A DNA stretch of 64,000 nucleotides from Bacillota bacterium (lineage in GTDB: Bacteria > Bacillota > Bacilli > Bacillales > Cytobacillaceae), in contig JAUZPL010000010.1 in NCBI GenBank assembly GCA_030705955.1, positions 22,895 through 86,894 on the forward strand, given 5' to 3'. Positions 29,693 through 40,048 of the stretch are shown piece by piece. How positions within the stretch are numbered: the stretch's first letter is position 1; every line of letters starts with the position of its first letter. Made by a program: the position numbers and the translations under genes. The notes under the pieces are model-generated. The model had not been told where the DNA came from, searched no databases, and saw nothing but the letters and a program-made list of their open reading frames with translations.

Positions 29693-29944
29693 ATGAAACG
29701 AATTACTTTACATAGTATACTAGGTTTTTTCAAAAGGCTTTTTAGAAAAATATTATTTGCGCTTGGCGTACTTATTGTAGCAGGAATCATGCTAGGAATA
29801 ATTGAAGGACTAGAAACATATGGTACTTCTGCACCCAGCCACATTCCAACTACTTTAAACCAAATAAAACATATTCATATTACTTTTCATCTCTTTAATC
29901 ATCCAAGTAATCCGCCAGAACCTGAATTGAAAAAACTTAATTAG
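29693..29944 (+). CDS. Small membrane protein of unknown function (83 aa)
   Basis: The ATG follows GGGGAGG by 6 bases, a very good ribosome site, and an extended -10 promoter lies upstream. The N-terminus is basic (KRITLHSILGFFKRLFRK), then comes one membrane helix (about 20-40, ILFALGVLIVAGIMLGII), then a polar tail with several His and Pro residues ending PEPELKKLN. The charge pattern predicts N-in, tail outside. I do not recognise the family. It is one of the few plus-strand genes and lies alone between the PTS operon and the MCP gene; the hairpin at 30009-30049 could end it. Confidence 0.65.
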   Translation: MKRITLHSILGFFKRLFRKILFALGVLIVAGIMLGIIEGLETYGTSAPSHIPTTLNQIKHIHITFHLFNHPSNPPEPELKKLN

Positions 29945-30003
29945 TCCTTGCCTTTTTTATTTACCTTTTATCAACTGGCGTGCTGATTTAATGGGGCACA
30001 AAC

Positions 30004-30060
30004 AAAAAAGTTCCTATGCTTGTATAAAACTCATACAAACATAGGAACTCATTGATTTTT
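30004..30060. terminator. Bidirectional terminator between the 83-aa gene and the MCP gene
   Basis: AGTTCCTATG pairs with CATAGGAACT, extended after one mismatch by TTGTAT/ATACAA. On the minus strand TTTTTT follows (ending the MCP gene); on the plus strand TGATTTTT follows. Confidence 0.8.
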
Positions 30061-30115
30061 ACTTCCTTTACCATCAGGTTTTGACTGTTTGCCAGCGGGA
30101 TTCAGCAATTTATCA

Positions 30116-31789
30116 CTATACTTTAAATTTACTGATAAGTGCCTGCAACTCTTCTGACATTTTAGCTAATGAGTTGGCTGATACCGAGACTTCTTGTATA
30201 GAACTGTATTGTTCTCCTGAAGCTACGGTCATATTTTGTGTATTTCCAGTTGCTTGTTCTGAGATCTGTGCAACCATTTCCATCATTTCTACCATACCTT
30301 GTGCACTTGCATTGACTTCTTCAACAATAGAGGAAACCTCTTGCGATTGTGCAGAAACCTCTCCTATCATTTTTGTAATAGATTGGAAACTTTCCCCAGT
30401 TTTGCGAACTTGCTTAATCCCTTCTTCAACAACCATAGTTCCCTCGTTCATTGAAAGAACGGCCTTTTGTGCTTCAGTTTGTACTTCTGAAATTAAAGTA
30501 CGAATTTTTTCAGCAGCCATCCCTGATTGTTCAGCTAATTTTCGAACTTCGTCTGCCACAACTGCGAATCCACGTCCATGTTCACCAGCCCTTGCTGCCT
30601 CTATTGCTGCATTTAATGCTAATAGATTCGTTTGACTGGAAATGTCAGTAATAATAGAAACAATTTGCCCAATTTCCTTTGATTTTTCTCCTAATGAATT
30701 GACTACTAAAGCAATGGACTCTACCTTTTCGTGTACACTATTCATCTGCTCTACGGTTTGACGTACAACCTGATTCCCCTTCACGGTTTCCTGACTTGCA
30801 TCCACTGAAGTTTCAGCAACCATTTGAATGGAAGACGCTACCTGGCTCATTCCCTTTGAAATTTCATCCACAACATGGGTAGCTTCCATTGCGCTTTGCA
30901 ATTGACGTTCCGTACCCGTTGCCACTTCTTTTGCTGCAATGGAGATTTGCTTTGAAGCATTGCTTGTTTGATCAGCGCTATTTTTTAATTCTTCAGAAGT
31001 AGATAATACCTCTAAAGTAGATTCTCGAACTTGAAAGATTAAATGGTGGAAATCGCTTTTCATTTTATTAACATAATTTCCTAAGGTTCCTAGTTCATCC
31101 TTTCGGTTTAATTGAATATTGTCTTGGGTCAAATCTCCGTTGGACATTTGTTCTAGGGACTGTGTGACCATTTCAACCGGCTTTGCGATGGCTCGTGCCA
31201 TAAAATATCCAACTATAATGGCTAAAATTCCAACTAAAAAACTAAGAGTAAAAATAACTTTTTTAATATTGTTGATCCATTGCATTCGGACATTATCTTC
31301 TTTTATGACCCGATTTCTTTCCCTTTCAGAGATACTAGCCGCCACTTTTCTTATAGTAACCCCATTTTCCATTACATTTTCATTAGCATATGTAATAGCT
31401 TCAGCGGGATTTTTTTTAGCCAATGGAAAAATATTTTTATATTGGTTTTGAAATTCCTTGTTAGATTCCATTAGTTTTTTAAGTTGAGCCTGTGTTTCTG
31501 TACTTACTAAAGGTATGGTAGTCTTAATAGTATTGAAGAAATCCTGTGTTGTCTGTTCGGTCTTTTGTTCATCTCCAGAGTCACCTAACAAAAAAGACCG
31601 TAATAGGTTAATTTGAAGATCACCATAATATTGAACATTATCCAGATTTTTTAGAACATTGTTATCTTGAATAGCGATATCGTAATAGCTATTAACCTTT
31701 GAAAAATAATAGAGTGAGACTAAAGTAACAATTCCAAAAAGCATTGCAACGCTGACTGGCAAAAGTATTATTTTTTTTCTAATAGACAT
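30116..31789 (-). CDS. Methyl-accepting chemotaxis protein
   Basis: A 557-residue transmembrane chemoreceptor. TM1 spans about 7-29, an extracytoplasmic helical sensor (~30-176, 4-helix-bundle type) follows, then TM2 (177-198), HAMP (~200-250) and the cytoplasmic signalling coiled coil. The hairpin tip carries the highly conserved [20 protein letters not shown] and [17 protein letters not shown]. The signal is relayed to CheW/CheA. The ligand is unknown; the small four-helix sensor is typical of amino acid, organic acid or indirect sensing. The gene stands alone with its own terminator. Confidence 0.95.
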   Translation of the reverse strand: MSIRKKIILLPVSVAMLFGIVTLVSLYYFSKVNSYYDIAIQDNNVLKNLDNVQYYGDLQINLLRSFLLGDSGDEQKTEQTTQDFFNTIKTTIPLVSTETQAQLKKLMESNKEFQNQYKNIFPLAKKNPAEAITYANENVMENGVTIRKVAASISERERNRVIKEDNVRMQWINNIKKVIFTLSFLVGILAIIVGYFMARAIAKPVEMVTQSLEQMSNGDLTQDNIQLNRKDELGTLGNYVNKMKSDFHHLIFQVRESTLEVLSTSEELKNSADQTSNASKQISIAAKEVATGTERQLQSAMEATHVVDEISKGMSQVASSIQMVAETSVDASQETVKGNQVVRQTVEQMNSVHEKVESIALVVNSLGEKSKEIGQIVSIITDISSQTNLLALNAAIEAARAGEHGRGFAVVADEVRKLAEQSGMAAEKIRTLISEVQTEAQKAVLSMNEGTMVVEEGIKQVRKTGESFQSITKMIGEVSAQSQEVSSIVEEVNASAQGMVEMMEMVAQISEQATGNTQNMTVASGEQYSSIQEVSVSANSLAKMSEELQALISKFKV

Positions 31790-32117
31790 GAAAATACTCC
31801 TTTTCTTTAGGGGAAATAAAATTTCGATTAAATTATGAAATAATCATTTAATGATAAATTCCACTATTCTAATCAGAATTATAGAAAAATTAAATTGGCA
31901 ATTCAATCCATTTCAACAAAATTCAACATTTTAGACAAATTTTCGAAGGCTTTTTTATGTTTAATTGTAAAAATAACTCTTGTTTTTCATATTGCTATTT
32001 TTATTAAAATGTTCTACGTTCTGTTGAAGCAGTATTCCGTTAATACATAACCATCCTTCGTTTTTTACGTAAGGATCCTCTTGTACTTCGTGGAACTCCG
32101 TACCCCTTTTAAAATGT
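31790..32117. other. Intergenic region upstream of the MCP gene; no gene seen
   Basis: AT-rich sequence with no ribosome-site-supported frame on either strand. It should hold the MCP promoter (minus strand), not located with confidence. Confidence 0.4.
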
Positions 32118-32157
32118 GCAAAAAAAATATCACCACGTTATAAAAACGCAGTGATAC
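32118..32157 (-). terminator. Rho-independent terminator of tRNA-Arg
   Basis: TATCACTGCGTT pairs with AACGTGGTGATA (12 bp with two G-U pairs, 5-nt loop) and is followed by eight T residues on the minus strand, just downstream of the tRNA. Confidence 0.85.
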
Positions 32158-32170
32158 CATTTATTTATTA

Positions 32171-32242
32171 CGCCCTCGGAGGGAATCGAACCCCCATCTC
32201 AAGAACCGGAATCTTACGTGCTATCCGTTGCACCACGAGGGC
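32171..32242 (-). tRNA. tRNA-Arg, anticodon CCG
   Basis: The 72-nt gene has acceptor stem GCCCTCG/CGAGGGC, D-arm with AACGGATAGC, anticodon arm TAAGA-TTCCGGT-TCTTG giving anticodon CCG (reads CGG), and T-arm GGGGGTTCGATTCCCTC. The 3' CCA is not encoded and must be added. It is a single tRNA gene with its own terminator. Confidence 0.96.
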
Positions 32243-32368
32243 AAAATATAAGCGACTTTCCTATTATATTCTAATAATGACCTCTTTGCAAGGCTAGGGT
32301 TTATTTTGAATAATATTGGATATGATGGAATATGTATATTTTTATGGGAAGGTTGTCGAATCGATTTG

Positions 32369-32398
32369 TTTGACCTTTATTGACCATCAGTGTATGAT
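32369..32398 (+). promoter_or_regulatory. clpP promoter with overlapping CtsR operator
   Basis: TTGACC (32370-32375), 17-base spacer and TATGAT (32393-32398) form a sigma-A promoter. The CtsR heptad repeat TTTGACC-TTT-ATTGACC (32369-32385) overlaps the -35, matching the CtsR consensus read in reverse (GGTCAAA-NNN-GGTCAAA) with one change. CtsR would block polymerase and release it on heat or protein stress. Confidence 0.88.
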
Positions 32399-32447
32399 AA
32401 CAATACATAAGCTTTAAATGACTTTCCTAATAAAAGGAGGAAGAAAA

Positions 32448-33047
32448 ATGAATTTGATCCCTACAGTTATTGAACAGACTAATCGGGGCGAAAGAGCATA
32501 TGATATTTATTCCCGTCTTTTAAAAGACCGAATTATTATGCTTGGCAGTGCGATTGATGACCATGTAGCGAATTCCATTGTTGCCCAATTATTATTCTTA
32601 GAAGCAGAAAACCCTGAAAAGGATATATCCATTTACATCAACAGTCCTGGTGGAAGTATCACTGCTGGTATGGCTATTTATGACACTATGCAGTTTATTA
32701 AACCAGATGTTCAAACCATCTGTATCGGTATGGCTGCATCAATGGGTGCATTCCTCCTTGCAGCTGGTGCAAAAGGAAAACGTTATGCCCTACCAAATGC
32801 TGAAGTCATGATTCACCAGCCACTTGGCGGTGCTCAAGGGCAAGCAACTGAAATTGAAATTGCTGCTAAACGGATTCTATTCCTCCGTGAAAAGTTAAAT
32901 GGAATTCTAGCTGAGCGTACTGGCCAGCCGCTTGAAGTCATTCAAAAAGATACAGATCGTGATAATTTCATGACTGCTGAAAGAGCAGCAGAATATGGTT
33001 TAATCGATACGATTATTACCCGCAATGATGATAAAAACAAGAAATAA
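32448..33047 (+). CDS. clpP: ATP-dependent Clp protease proteolytic subunit
   Basis: A serine peptidase forming a 14-subunit chamber that works with ClpX, ClpC or ClpE. The 199-residue product has the triad Ser98 (GMAASMGAF), His123 ([10 protein letters not shown]) and Asp172 (DTDRDNF). ATG at 32448 follows AAGGAGG by 7 bases; ten upstream codons precede the ribosome site and are excluded. It is one of few plus-strand genes here, monocistronic, with a CtsR-controlled promoter and a perfect terminator. It would degrade proteins tagged by the tmRNA encoded at 3645. Confidence 0.98.
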   Translation: MNLIPTVIEQTNRGERAYDIYSRLLKDRIIMLGSAIDDHVANSIVAQLLFLEAENPEKDISIYINSPGGSITAGMAIYDTMQFIKPDVQTICIGMAASMGAFLLAAGAKGKRYALPNAEVMIHQPLGGAQGQATEIEIAAKRILFLREKLNGILAERTGQPLEVIQKDTDRDNFMTAERAAEYGLIDTIITRNDDKNKK

Positions 33048-33054
33048 ACAAGTT

Positions 33055-33084
33055 AGGGTTTGACCAAGGTCAAACCCTTTTTTT
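33055..33084 (+). terminator. Rho-independent terminator of clpP
   Basis: AGGGTTTGACC and GGTCAAACCCT form a perfect 11-bp stem with a 2-base AA loop, followed by TTTTTTT. On the opposite strand it could also help end the crh operon. The arms contain the CtsR heptad TTTGACC/GGTCAAA. Confidence 0.92.
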
Positions 33085-33340
33085 AATTTTCTTTATTTAC
33101 AAACGCGGATAGAGCGGAAATAGCATCTTCTTCATCAGATCCATCCGCAATAATATTTATTTCTGTTCCAGAGCTTACAGCTAAACTCATCAACCCCATG
33201 ATGCTTTTAGCATTAACCTTTTTACCACCTTTTTCAAGGAAAATATCTGAAGAAAACCGATTTGCCTCTTGGACAAAAAGTGCTGCTGGGCGAGCTTGAA
33301 GTCCCGTTTTTAATAATACTTTTACTTGTTTTTCAACCAT
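33083..33340 (-). CDS. crh: HPr-like catabolite repression protein Crh
   Basis: An 85-residue HPr paralogue. The position of the PTS phospho-histidine is Gln15 (KTGLQARPAA), so it cannot take part in sugar phosphotransfer, while the regulatory Ser46 region (AKSIMGLMSLAV) is kept. HPr kinase, encoded at 52680, phosphorylates this serine; P-Ser-Crh is a CcpA co-repressor and in B. subtilis binds methylglyoxal synthase. It ends the yvcI-rapZ-yvcK-whiA-crh group, 29 bases after whiA. Confidence 0.97.
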   Translation of the reverse strand: MVEKQVKVLLKTGLQARPAALFVQEANRFSSDIFLEKGGKKVNAKSIMGLMSLAVSSGTEINIIADGSDEEDAISALSAFVNKEN

Positions 33341-33369
33341 ACTATAATCCTCCCTATTTTCCTGTTCTC

Positions 33370-34320
33370 CTATTTAAATGGAGCTGGTTCACCAGCCCGC
33401 AATTTTTCGGCTATTTCATCAATCTTTCGTAAGCGGTGGTTTATCCCCGATTTACTTATATTCCCCCCGCTTACCATTTCACCTAATTCTTTTAATGTAA
33501 TCTCTTGATAATTCATACGAAGCTCAGCAATTTCCCGTAATTTATCTGGTAATATATGCAGTCCAACCGTTTGATCAATAAAACGAATATTTTCAACCTG
33601 CCTTAATGAGGCTCCGATTGTCTTATTTAAATTTGCTGTTTCACAATTCACAAGACGATTGACGGAATTTCTCATATCTCTTACAATTCGAACATCTTCA
33701 AACCTTAATAGCGCATTATGTGCCCCTACAATAGTTAAAAACTCCGTTATCTTTTCAGCTTCTTTTAAATAGGTGATATATCCTTTTTTTCTCTCAAGGG
33801 TTTTACTGTTAAGACCAAACATATTCATTACTTCACATAAGGCAGCATTATGCTCTTTATAAAGAGAGAAAATTTCTAGATGATAGGAAGATGTTTCTGG
33901 GTTATTAACAGATCCCCCGGCTAAAAAGGCACCCCTTAAGTAAGAACGCTTACAGCACTTCTTTTTAATTAAATCTTTTGATATATCATGAATGAAGGTA
34001 AAGCCCTCACCTAGGATTTTTAAATCCTCTAGTATACCTTTTGCCTGCTCAGACAAACGGACAATGTAGACATTATTCTTTTTTAAACGCATCTTTTTAC
34101 GAACAAGTAGCTCTACCTGTATGTCATAGCTTTTCTTAATCAACGTATAAATTCGTCTGGCAATGGCAGCGTTTTCGGTTTGAATATCAACAATCAGTTT
34201 ACGATTAGAAAAGGAAAGCGAACCATTCATTCTAATCAAGGCTGAAAGCTCAGATCTCAAGCAACAAGGCCTGATTTCTAAATTCGTTAGTTCTTTTTTC
34301 GTCTCCGAAGCGAAAGACAT
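33370..34320 (-). CDS. whiA: DNA-binding protein WhiA
   Basis: A 316-residue protein with an N-terminal LAGLIDADG-homing-endonuclease-like domain (no catalytic function expected; [20 protein letters not shown]) and a C-terminal helix-turn-helix ([27 protein letters not shown]). In actinomycetes it controls sporulation septation; in B. subtilis (YvcL) it affects cell division and chromosome segregation. GGGGTGAAGGG lies upstream of the ATG. It is 18 bases after yvcK in the conserved rapZ-yvcK-whiA trio. Confidence 0.97.
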   Translation of the reverse strand: MSFASETKKELTNLEIRPCCLRSELSALIRMNGSLSFSNRKLIVDIQTENAAIARRIYTLIKKSYDIQVELLVRKKMRLKKNNVYIVRLSEQAKGILEDLKILGEGFTFIHDISKDLIKKKCCKRSYLRGAFLAGGSVNNPETSSYHLEIFSLYKEHNAALCEVMNMFGLNSKTLERKKGYITYLKEAEKITEFLTIVGAHNALLRFEDVRIVRDMRNSVNRLVNCETANLNKTIGASLRQVENIRFIDQTVGLHILPDKLREIAELRMNYQEITLKELGEMVSGGNISKSGINHRLRKIDEIAEKLRAGEPAPFK

Positions 34321-34338
34321 CCCTTCACCCCCTATCTA

Positions 34339-35322
34339 TTACGCTTGATTCCGATGTTTGGCTTCATCTATTAATAAATTATATAAAATATTAGCAACCT
34401 TTTTTGTGTCATGCCTTAGTGCGCCGTTTTCCAGAATCGCAATATCCGCATGAACTACCTCTATACCCATCTCATACAGCTTTTCAAAATCATACTGTAC
34501 TGGACTGGCTAACTCTTGGTTATAGCGAAGCTGAACATCCTGCGGTATCTCTTCATTATTAACAAGAATAGTGTTTATAAAAGAACAGTCCATATGATCA
34601 TATATAGCCTTAACATGATCACTCGCCGAATAACCATGTGTTTCTCCAGCTTGAGTCATTAAATTACAAATATAAACCTTTTTAGCACTGGATGTGCAAA
34701 CCGTCTCACCAAGCTTTGGAACAAGGAGATTAGGCAAAATACTTGTGTACAAGCTACCAGGACCAATGATGATTAAATCGGCTTGTTTAATAGCCTGGAG
34801 AGTTTCAGGTAGTGGATCAATACCATCCGGAGTTAAAAATACTCTATGAATTTTTTTCCCGGAATAGGGTATTTTCGACTCTCCTGAAACAATCGTACCA
34901 TCTTCCATCTCTGCATTTAAAACAACATTTTGATCAGATGCAGGCAATACTTTGCCACGAACATTCAACACCTTGCTCATCTCTTGAATGGCATGAGCAA
35001 AATTCCCTGTAATTGACGTCATGGCAGCTAAAATTAAATTCCCTAAGGAATGGCCTGATAATTCATTTGAAGTTTTAAATCGATGTTGGAACATTTCTTC
35101 AACTAACGGTTCAACGTCTGATAGCGCAGCTAAAACATTCCGGATATCCCCAGGCGGGGGAATATGCAAATCTTCCCTCAGCCTTCCAGAGCTGCCACCA
35201 TCATCCGCAACAGTCACAATAGCGGTAATATCGGCTGGATATCGTTTTAACCCTCTTAATAATACGGGTAATCCTGTGCCTCCGCCAATGATGACAATTT
35301 TGGGCTGTCCAACTTGGCTCAT
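34339..35322 (-). CDS. yvcK: Gluconeogenesis factor YvcK (CofD-like)
   Basis: A 327-residue protein of the CofD/YvcK family that binds UDP-sugars (UDP-GlcNAc in B. subtilis) and is needed for growth on gluconeogenic carbon and for correct PBP1 placement. The N-terminal [14 protein letters not shown] and [10 protein letters not shown] motifs and [13 protein letters not shown] are diagnostic. It overlaps the end of rapZ by 4 bases. Confidence 0.96.
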   Translation of the reverse strand: MSQVGQPKIVIIGGGTGLPVLLRGLKRYPADITAIVTVADDGGSSGRLREDLHIPPPGDIRNVLAALSDVEPLVEEMFQHRFKTSNELSGHSLGNLILAAMTSITGNFAHAIQEMSKVLNVRGKVLPASDQNVVLNAEMEDGTIVSGESKIPYSGKKIHRVFLTPDGIDPLPETLQAIKQADLIIIGPGSLYTSILPNLLVPKLGETVCTSSAKKVYICNLMTQAGETHGYSASDHVKAIYDHMDCSFINTILVNNEEIPQDVQLRYNQELASPVQYDFEKLYEMGIEVVHADIAILENGALRHDTKKVANILYNLLIDEAKHRNQA

Positions 35323-36212
35323 GTTGTCTTATCCTTTCTCCCTTGTATATCACGGTGTGTAATGCAGGTTTGGTAATCCTTTTCAAAGAAGTGCCCTAAA
35401 TACTCCGCAAGAGCAACTGAACGGTGCTGACCACCCGTACATCCAACCGCAATAACTAGCTGTGCTTTCCCTTCTCTCTTATAATGAGGAAGCATGAAAC
35501 ATAAAAGCTCAGTTACTTTTTCTAAAAATTTTTGAGTTTCACTCCATTTTAAAACGTATTTTGAAACTTCATCATCTAGCCCAGTCATCGGCCTCATATG
35601 GTCAATATAGTGCGGATTTGGTAAAAAACGCACATCAAAAACAAGATCTGCATCAATTGGGATGCCATGCTTAAAACCAAAAGACATCACATTAACTGTG
35701 AATATAGTTTCCTTATTTTTTGAAAACTCAGTAAGGATTTTTTCCCGTAGCTCCCTCGGCTTCATCTCTGATGTATTATAAATAAGCTGTGCCCTTCCTT
35801 TTAAATCCTCCAAAAGTTCGCGCTCAAGCTTAATCCCTTCAAGCGGAAGCCCGGACGGAGCAAGCGGGTGTACTCTTCTTGTTTCTTTATATCTCCTTAC
35901 TAAGGTAGGGTCATCTGCATCAAGAAATAAAATTTGCGGGGTAACCCATGAGGTTTCTGCTAGGTCGTCAAGTGCTCGGAAAAGATGATCAAAAAATTCT
36001 CTTCCCCGCAAATCCATGACTAATGCAACCTTATTCATTTTATTCCCTGACTCCTTCATGAGTTCAAGGAACTTTGGCATAAGGGTTGGCGGAAGATTAT
36101 CGACACAAAAGAAGCCTAAATCCTCTAAGCTTTGGATTGCAACTGTTTTCCCAGCTCCTGACATTCCTGTAATAATGACCATTTGAGTATCGTTCGTTGT
36201 CCCGGTACTCAT
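35319..36212 (-). CDS. rapZ: RNase adapter/nucleotide-binding protein RapZ
   Basis: A 297-residue nucleotide-binding protein (YvcJ in B. subtilis). Walker A GMSGAGKT lies near residues 16-23; the family segments VVDLRG-like [32 protein letters not shown] and the C-terminal [19 protein letters not shown] are clear. YvcJ hydrolyses GTP and influences competence; the E. coli homologue controls GlmZ small RNA. GGGGGAA precedes the ATG. It overlaps yvcK and follows yvcI by 22 bases. Confidence 0.96.
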   Translation of the reverse strand: MSTGTTNDTQMVIITGMSGAGKTVAIQSLEDLGFFCVDNLPPTLMPKFLELMKESGNKMNKVALVMDLRGREFFDHLFRALDDLAETSWVTPQILFLDADDPTLVRRYKETRRVHPLAPSGLPLEGIKLERELLEDLKGRAQLIYNTSEMKPRELREKILTEFSKNKETIFTVNVMSFGFKHGIPIDADLVFDVRFLPNPHYIDHMRPMTGLDDEVSKYVLKWSETQKFLEKVTELLCFMLPHYKREGKAQLVIAVGCTGGQHRSVALAEYLGHFFEKDYQTCITHRDIQGRKDKTT

Positions 36213-36234
36213 GAATAATTCCCCCTATTACTGA

Positions 36235-36693
36235 TTAGCTAGGATCTAATCTATAGCTAAGTAGTTTAAAGTCTTTTGTATACGTGAATGTACCATAAAT
36301 GATTCCATTTCCATGAATCATATAATCCAGAATATGGTGGTCTCCGGCCGCCATTGGAAGAAGATTGATATCTTCAATAGAGCGCCATTCCAGTTTACCT
36401 TCCGGACTTTCTTGAAAGCCCACTCCATCTGAATCTGTGGCATAAAAAGTAAACATCATCCATTCAGAGACAATTTGATCATTTTCCTGGATGATCATCG
36501 TAAAAATTCCTTTTAATTGTGGGTTTTTTAAATATATACCTGTTTCTTCCCGAAATTCACGAATGCAGGAATCCCTTACCGATTCACCTGACTCCATCTT
36601 ACCTCCTGGAGCCACCCACCAGCCACGTCTCGGTTTTTGCAGCAATAAAATTTTTTGATCCCTTAATAGGACACAATTTGTTACACGCTGCAC
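36235..36693 (-). CDS. yvcI: Nudix hydrolase YvcI
   Basis: An 8-oxo-dGTP/NTP pyrophosphohydrolase-type Nudix protein. The Nudix box GGKMESGESVRDSCIREFREETGI is intact. I chose GTG at 36693: GAGGTGA lies 6 bases upstream and the product then starts (M)QRVTNCVLL, like B. subtilis YvcI; the longer frame to 36750 would begin before the promoter's start point. The length is then 152 residues. It is the first gene of the operon that continues through rapZ, yvcK, whiA and crh. Confidence 0.92.
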   Translation of the reverse strand: MQRVTNCVLLRDQKILLLQKPRRGWWVAPGGKMESGESVRDSCIREFREETGIYLKNPQLKGIFTMIIQENDQIVSEWMMFTFYATDSDGVGFQESPEGKLEWRSIEDINLLPMAAGDHHILDYMIHGNGIIYGTFTYTKDFKLLSYRLDPS

Positions 36694-36733
36694 TTGGTTC
36701 ACCTCAATATAAATGCAATTATTGATTCTTTCC

Positions 36734-36762
36734 ATTATACTATTTTTCAAATTCAGTCACAA
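36734..36762 (-). promoter_or_regulatory. Sigma-A promoter of yvcI-rapZ-yvcK-whiA-crh
   Basis: On the minus strand TTGTGA (36757-36762), a 17-base spacer and a perfect TATAAT (36734-36739) predict a start about 30 bases before the GTG of yvcI. Confidence 0.75.
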
Positions 36763-36812
36763 TGAGTCCAAATTTGATATTCTTTTAAAATTTTATTGTC
36801 CTTTCTACATAC

Positions 36813-36846
36813 ACAAAAAAAGAAACACAGGAAATTAACCTGTGTT
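36813..36846 (-). terminator. Rho-independent terminator of trxB
   Basis: AACACAGG and CCTGTGTT form an 8-bp stem, followed by TCTTTTTTT on the minus strand. It lies ~110 bases after the trxB stop. Confidence 0.8.
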
Positions 36847-36955
36847 TTGAAAAGGATTATATTTTAAAGGGGGTCAATTACTATCTTTATCATACTCCCC
36901 CATTATTTCACTGCTGTTACAGGAGAATTAAAACATAGTTACTTTTTTGTAAATA

Positions 36956-37915
<960 letters not shown>

Positions 37916-38009
37916 CTAAAGTCACATCTTGGATTATTATACCCCGCTACCCATATCCTATAAAACAATGGTCAACTAGTCTAAATATCTGCTCAAATTA
38001 GTACATAAG

Positions 38010-39515
38010 CTAAAATTCGTAATTCGTTAAAAAGCGATTAATCATTTTGACATATTTTCCTACTGTTGCAGCTGAAATCCCATACCGTTCCGCAAGTTCT
38101 TGCTGAGAAAGCTTTCTGCTACTTAATTTATTCCATAAATACTCCGTTGCTGCTGCCCAAGCTTGTTTATTTTTAAATTGAACGTCTTGATCATAAATTT
38201 CATGGAATATGGTGAACCAAAGTAAGTAAAGACCTGCTTCAACCGTGCCGATTGGCTGATGATATTGATATAATTGCTCTGCTATCTCATGTGCATCAGC
38301 AACAAATGAAGGCTCATTCTTACTTAAAAAGGATAGATAAAGATGCTCCAGCTCTGTTAGCTTTCTATTTTGTTCAATCCTCTTTGAATAAAGCAGGTTT
38401 TCTCTATCCTTGGAAATAGACAAAAGAAAGATTGCAAAAAGTCTTTCTTCCAAATAGTCACTCTCTAACTTTTGAAAGATGGCCCCAGAATGGTCTTCAA
38501 ACCCATGAATCGAGGCTTGTTCTTCATTCCATGGTTCAAAGCCTTCCTTATCAGGGTTCATTTCTAAGACCTTTTTCCATATATTTTTTGCGAAGTTTTC
38601 TCTGCCAGTATAATAAGCAGCATAGGATAACCAATAATAAAATGGCCCATCGCCCTGAAAGCCTTGTTTATAAAGCTTTTTAAGCCATAAATAGGCTATG
38701 GTATATTCCCCCACAAGCGCAAAGGTGGCTCCTAATTTAAATTGGTGCTCTGTTAGTATTGGTTGTATTTTTTTCAATATTTCCACGAGCTCTTGAACAG
38801 CCTCTACTTCTTTTAGATAGTGTGAAAACACAAGCGAATTGCATAAGGCATGAAGATTTCCAGGATTGCGTTCTAAAACATCATTTAGAATATCTTCAGC
38901 TTTCTCTGTTTCTCCTAAATAAAAGTGGGCAAGGGCTAGATTATTGTAAGCAGACCAATATTCGGGATAATCAGAAATGACCTCATTGAGAAGCTCTATG
39001 GCCTTTGGAAAGTAGCCAGTTTCCAACAGCTCCCTTGCTTGTTCTTGCCTTACAATCAAATCATCCTGAGCATACAATTCCTCGTCAAGATCGTCAGATT
39101 CCATTTCTAATAGCTCTAGTAAATCTTCCGTTTCCTCTACGAAGTCACCCTCTGCATCAAGCTCTAAATATGATTTTGCATGTTGAAATGCATCTTTAAA
39201 AAAGCCCATATGAGCGTAGTTATTAGCTAAAAAATAATGGCATTCCGCCATTTCCTCATCAAGCTCTTCAAGGATTACATGTAAAAGCTGATTTGACTTT
39301 TCATATTCACCAAGCTCAGTCCATACAATGGCAAGCTGGCAAGCAATCATTGGTTCCCCCGGCTCAAGCTGTAATGCCCGTCCAAGGTATTTTTTTGCCT
39401 TAATAAAGTCACGTCGGTGGTATGCTTTTAACCCCTTTGTGAAATAATATTCTCCTGTTGGAAGAAAAGACAGAACTTTTCCCTTTTGAATTCTTGCATT
39501 TGAGTCTTTACTCAT
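38010..39515 (-). CDS. TPR-repeat protein with C-terminal helix-turn-helix
   Basis: A 501-residue cytoplasmic protein. At least five TPR units are visible: about 20-52 (GLKAYHRRDFIKAKKYLGRAL), 55-90, 91-130, 175-210 (ARELLETGYFPKAIELLNEV) and 212-245 (NLALAHFYLGETEKAEDILNDV). A Glu/Asp-rich stretch (EMESDDLDEELYAQDD) separates the two blocks. The C-terminal 40 residues form an HTH (SQQELAERYGISAATVGKYVKMI). It corresponds to B. subtilis YvcD; no function is established to my knowledge. ATG at 39515 follows GGAGG by 7 bases; the frame extends further upstream without a ribosome site. Confidence 0.88.
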   Translation of the reverse strand: MSKDSNARIQKGKVLSFLPTGEYYFTKGLKAYHRRDFIKAKKYLGRALQLEPGEPMIACQLAIVWTELGEYEKSNQLLHVILEELDEEMAECHYFLANNYAHMGFFKDAFQHAKSYLELDAEGDFVEETEDLLELLEMESDDLDEELYAQDDLIVRQEQARELLETGYFPKAIELLNEVISDYPEYWSAYNNLALAHFYLGETEKAEDILNDVLERNPGNLHALCNSLVFSHYLKEVEAVQELVEILKKIQPILTEHQFKLGATFALVGEYTIAYLWLKKLYKQGFQGDGPFYYWLSYAAYYTGRENFAKNIWKKVLEMNPDKEGFEPWNEEQASIHGFEDHSGAIFQKLESDYLEERLFAIFLLSISKDRENLLYSKRIEQNRKLTELEHLYLSFLSKNEPSFVADAHEIAEQLYQYHQPIGTVEAGLYLLWFTIFHEIYDQDVQFKNKQAWAAATEYLWNKLSSRKLSQQELAERYGISAATVGKYVKMINRFLTNYEF

Positions 39516-39639
39516 GAAGGCCTCCATCTTTCTATAAACATAACTATAGTAGTATATCACAATTTTAAGTGGTGGGAGAAGGGATATTCTCCTAGAAGAT
39601 AGGTGTCTAATTCGTGAAGCGGGTTTGAATGAAGGGAAG

Positions 39640-39713
39640 GGAATCCGGCAAAAGTGACAGGACAGTTTTGTACTAAATGGACGGGTAATTTGGCAAAAGT
39701 CGCGGGTACATTA
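39640..39713. repeat. Degenerate ~22-bp repeats (GGCAAAAGT core)
   Basis: GGCAAAAGTGACAGGACA (39647) and GGCAAAAGTCGCGGGTACA (39692) are related, and between them TACTAAATGGACGGGTAA (about 39671) is a weaker copy. The spacing is near 22 bases. It adjoins the terminator hairpin downstream of hisE. Confidence 0.5.
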
Positions 39714-39745
39714 AACAAACCCGCATGTGAAAATGCGGGTTTGTT
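39705..39745 (-). terminator. Terminator hairpin at the end of the his operon
   Basis: AACAAACCCGCAT and ATGCGGGTTTGTT form a perfect 13-bp stem with a 6-nt loop. The minus strand then reads TAATG, so the T tract comes mainly from the stem (GTTTGTTT). It lies 10 bases after the hisE stop. Confidence 0.75.
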
Positions 39746-39754
39746 GGATAATAT

Positions 39755-40048
39755 TTATTTTTTATTATGACGTTCCTCAAGTGTTTTAAGAACCTCTGTA
39801 AAAGGAAGTTCTTGTTCAACTAGAAGTACAAGTAAGTGGTACAGGAGATCAGCAGCTTCCCATTTTAATTCTTCCTGACTTCGATTCTTTGCTGCGATAA
39901 TGACTTCGGCTGCTTCCTCACCGACTTTTTTTAAAATTTTATCAACGCCTTTTTCAAATAAATACGTGGTATAGGCACCCTCTGGTCTTTCTTTTTCACG
40001 CTCTATGATGACTTGTTCTAGTCTTTTTAAGATTTCATATTCATTCAT
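39755..40048 (-). CDS. hisE: Phosphoribosyl-ATP pyrophosphatase
   Basis: Second step of histidine biosynthesis: hydrolysis of phosphoribosyl-ATP to phosphoribosyl-AMP. A 97-residue all-alpha MazG-like protein with the conserved [15 protein letters not shown] and [11 protein letters not shown] segments. In B. subtilis it is fused to HisI; here the two are separate, hisE starting 8 bases inside the end of hisI. It is the last gene of the his operon. Confidence 0.96.
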   Translation of the reverse strand: MNEYEILKRLEQVIIEREKERPEGAYTTYLFEKGVDKILKKVGEEAAEVIIAAKNRSQEELKWEAADLLYHLLVLLVEQELPFTEVLKTLEERHNKK

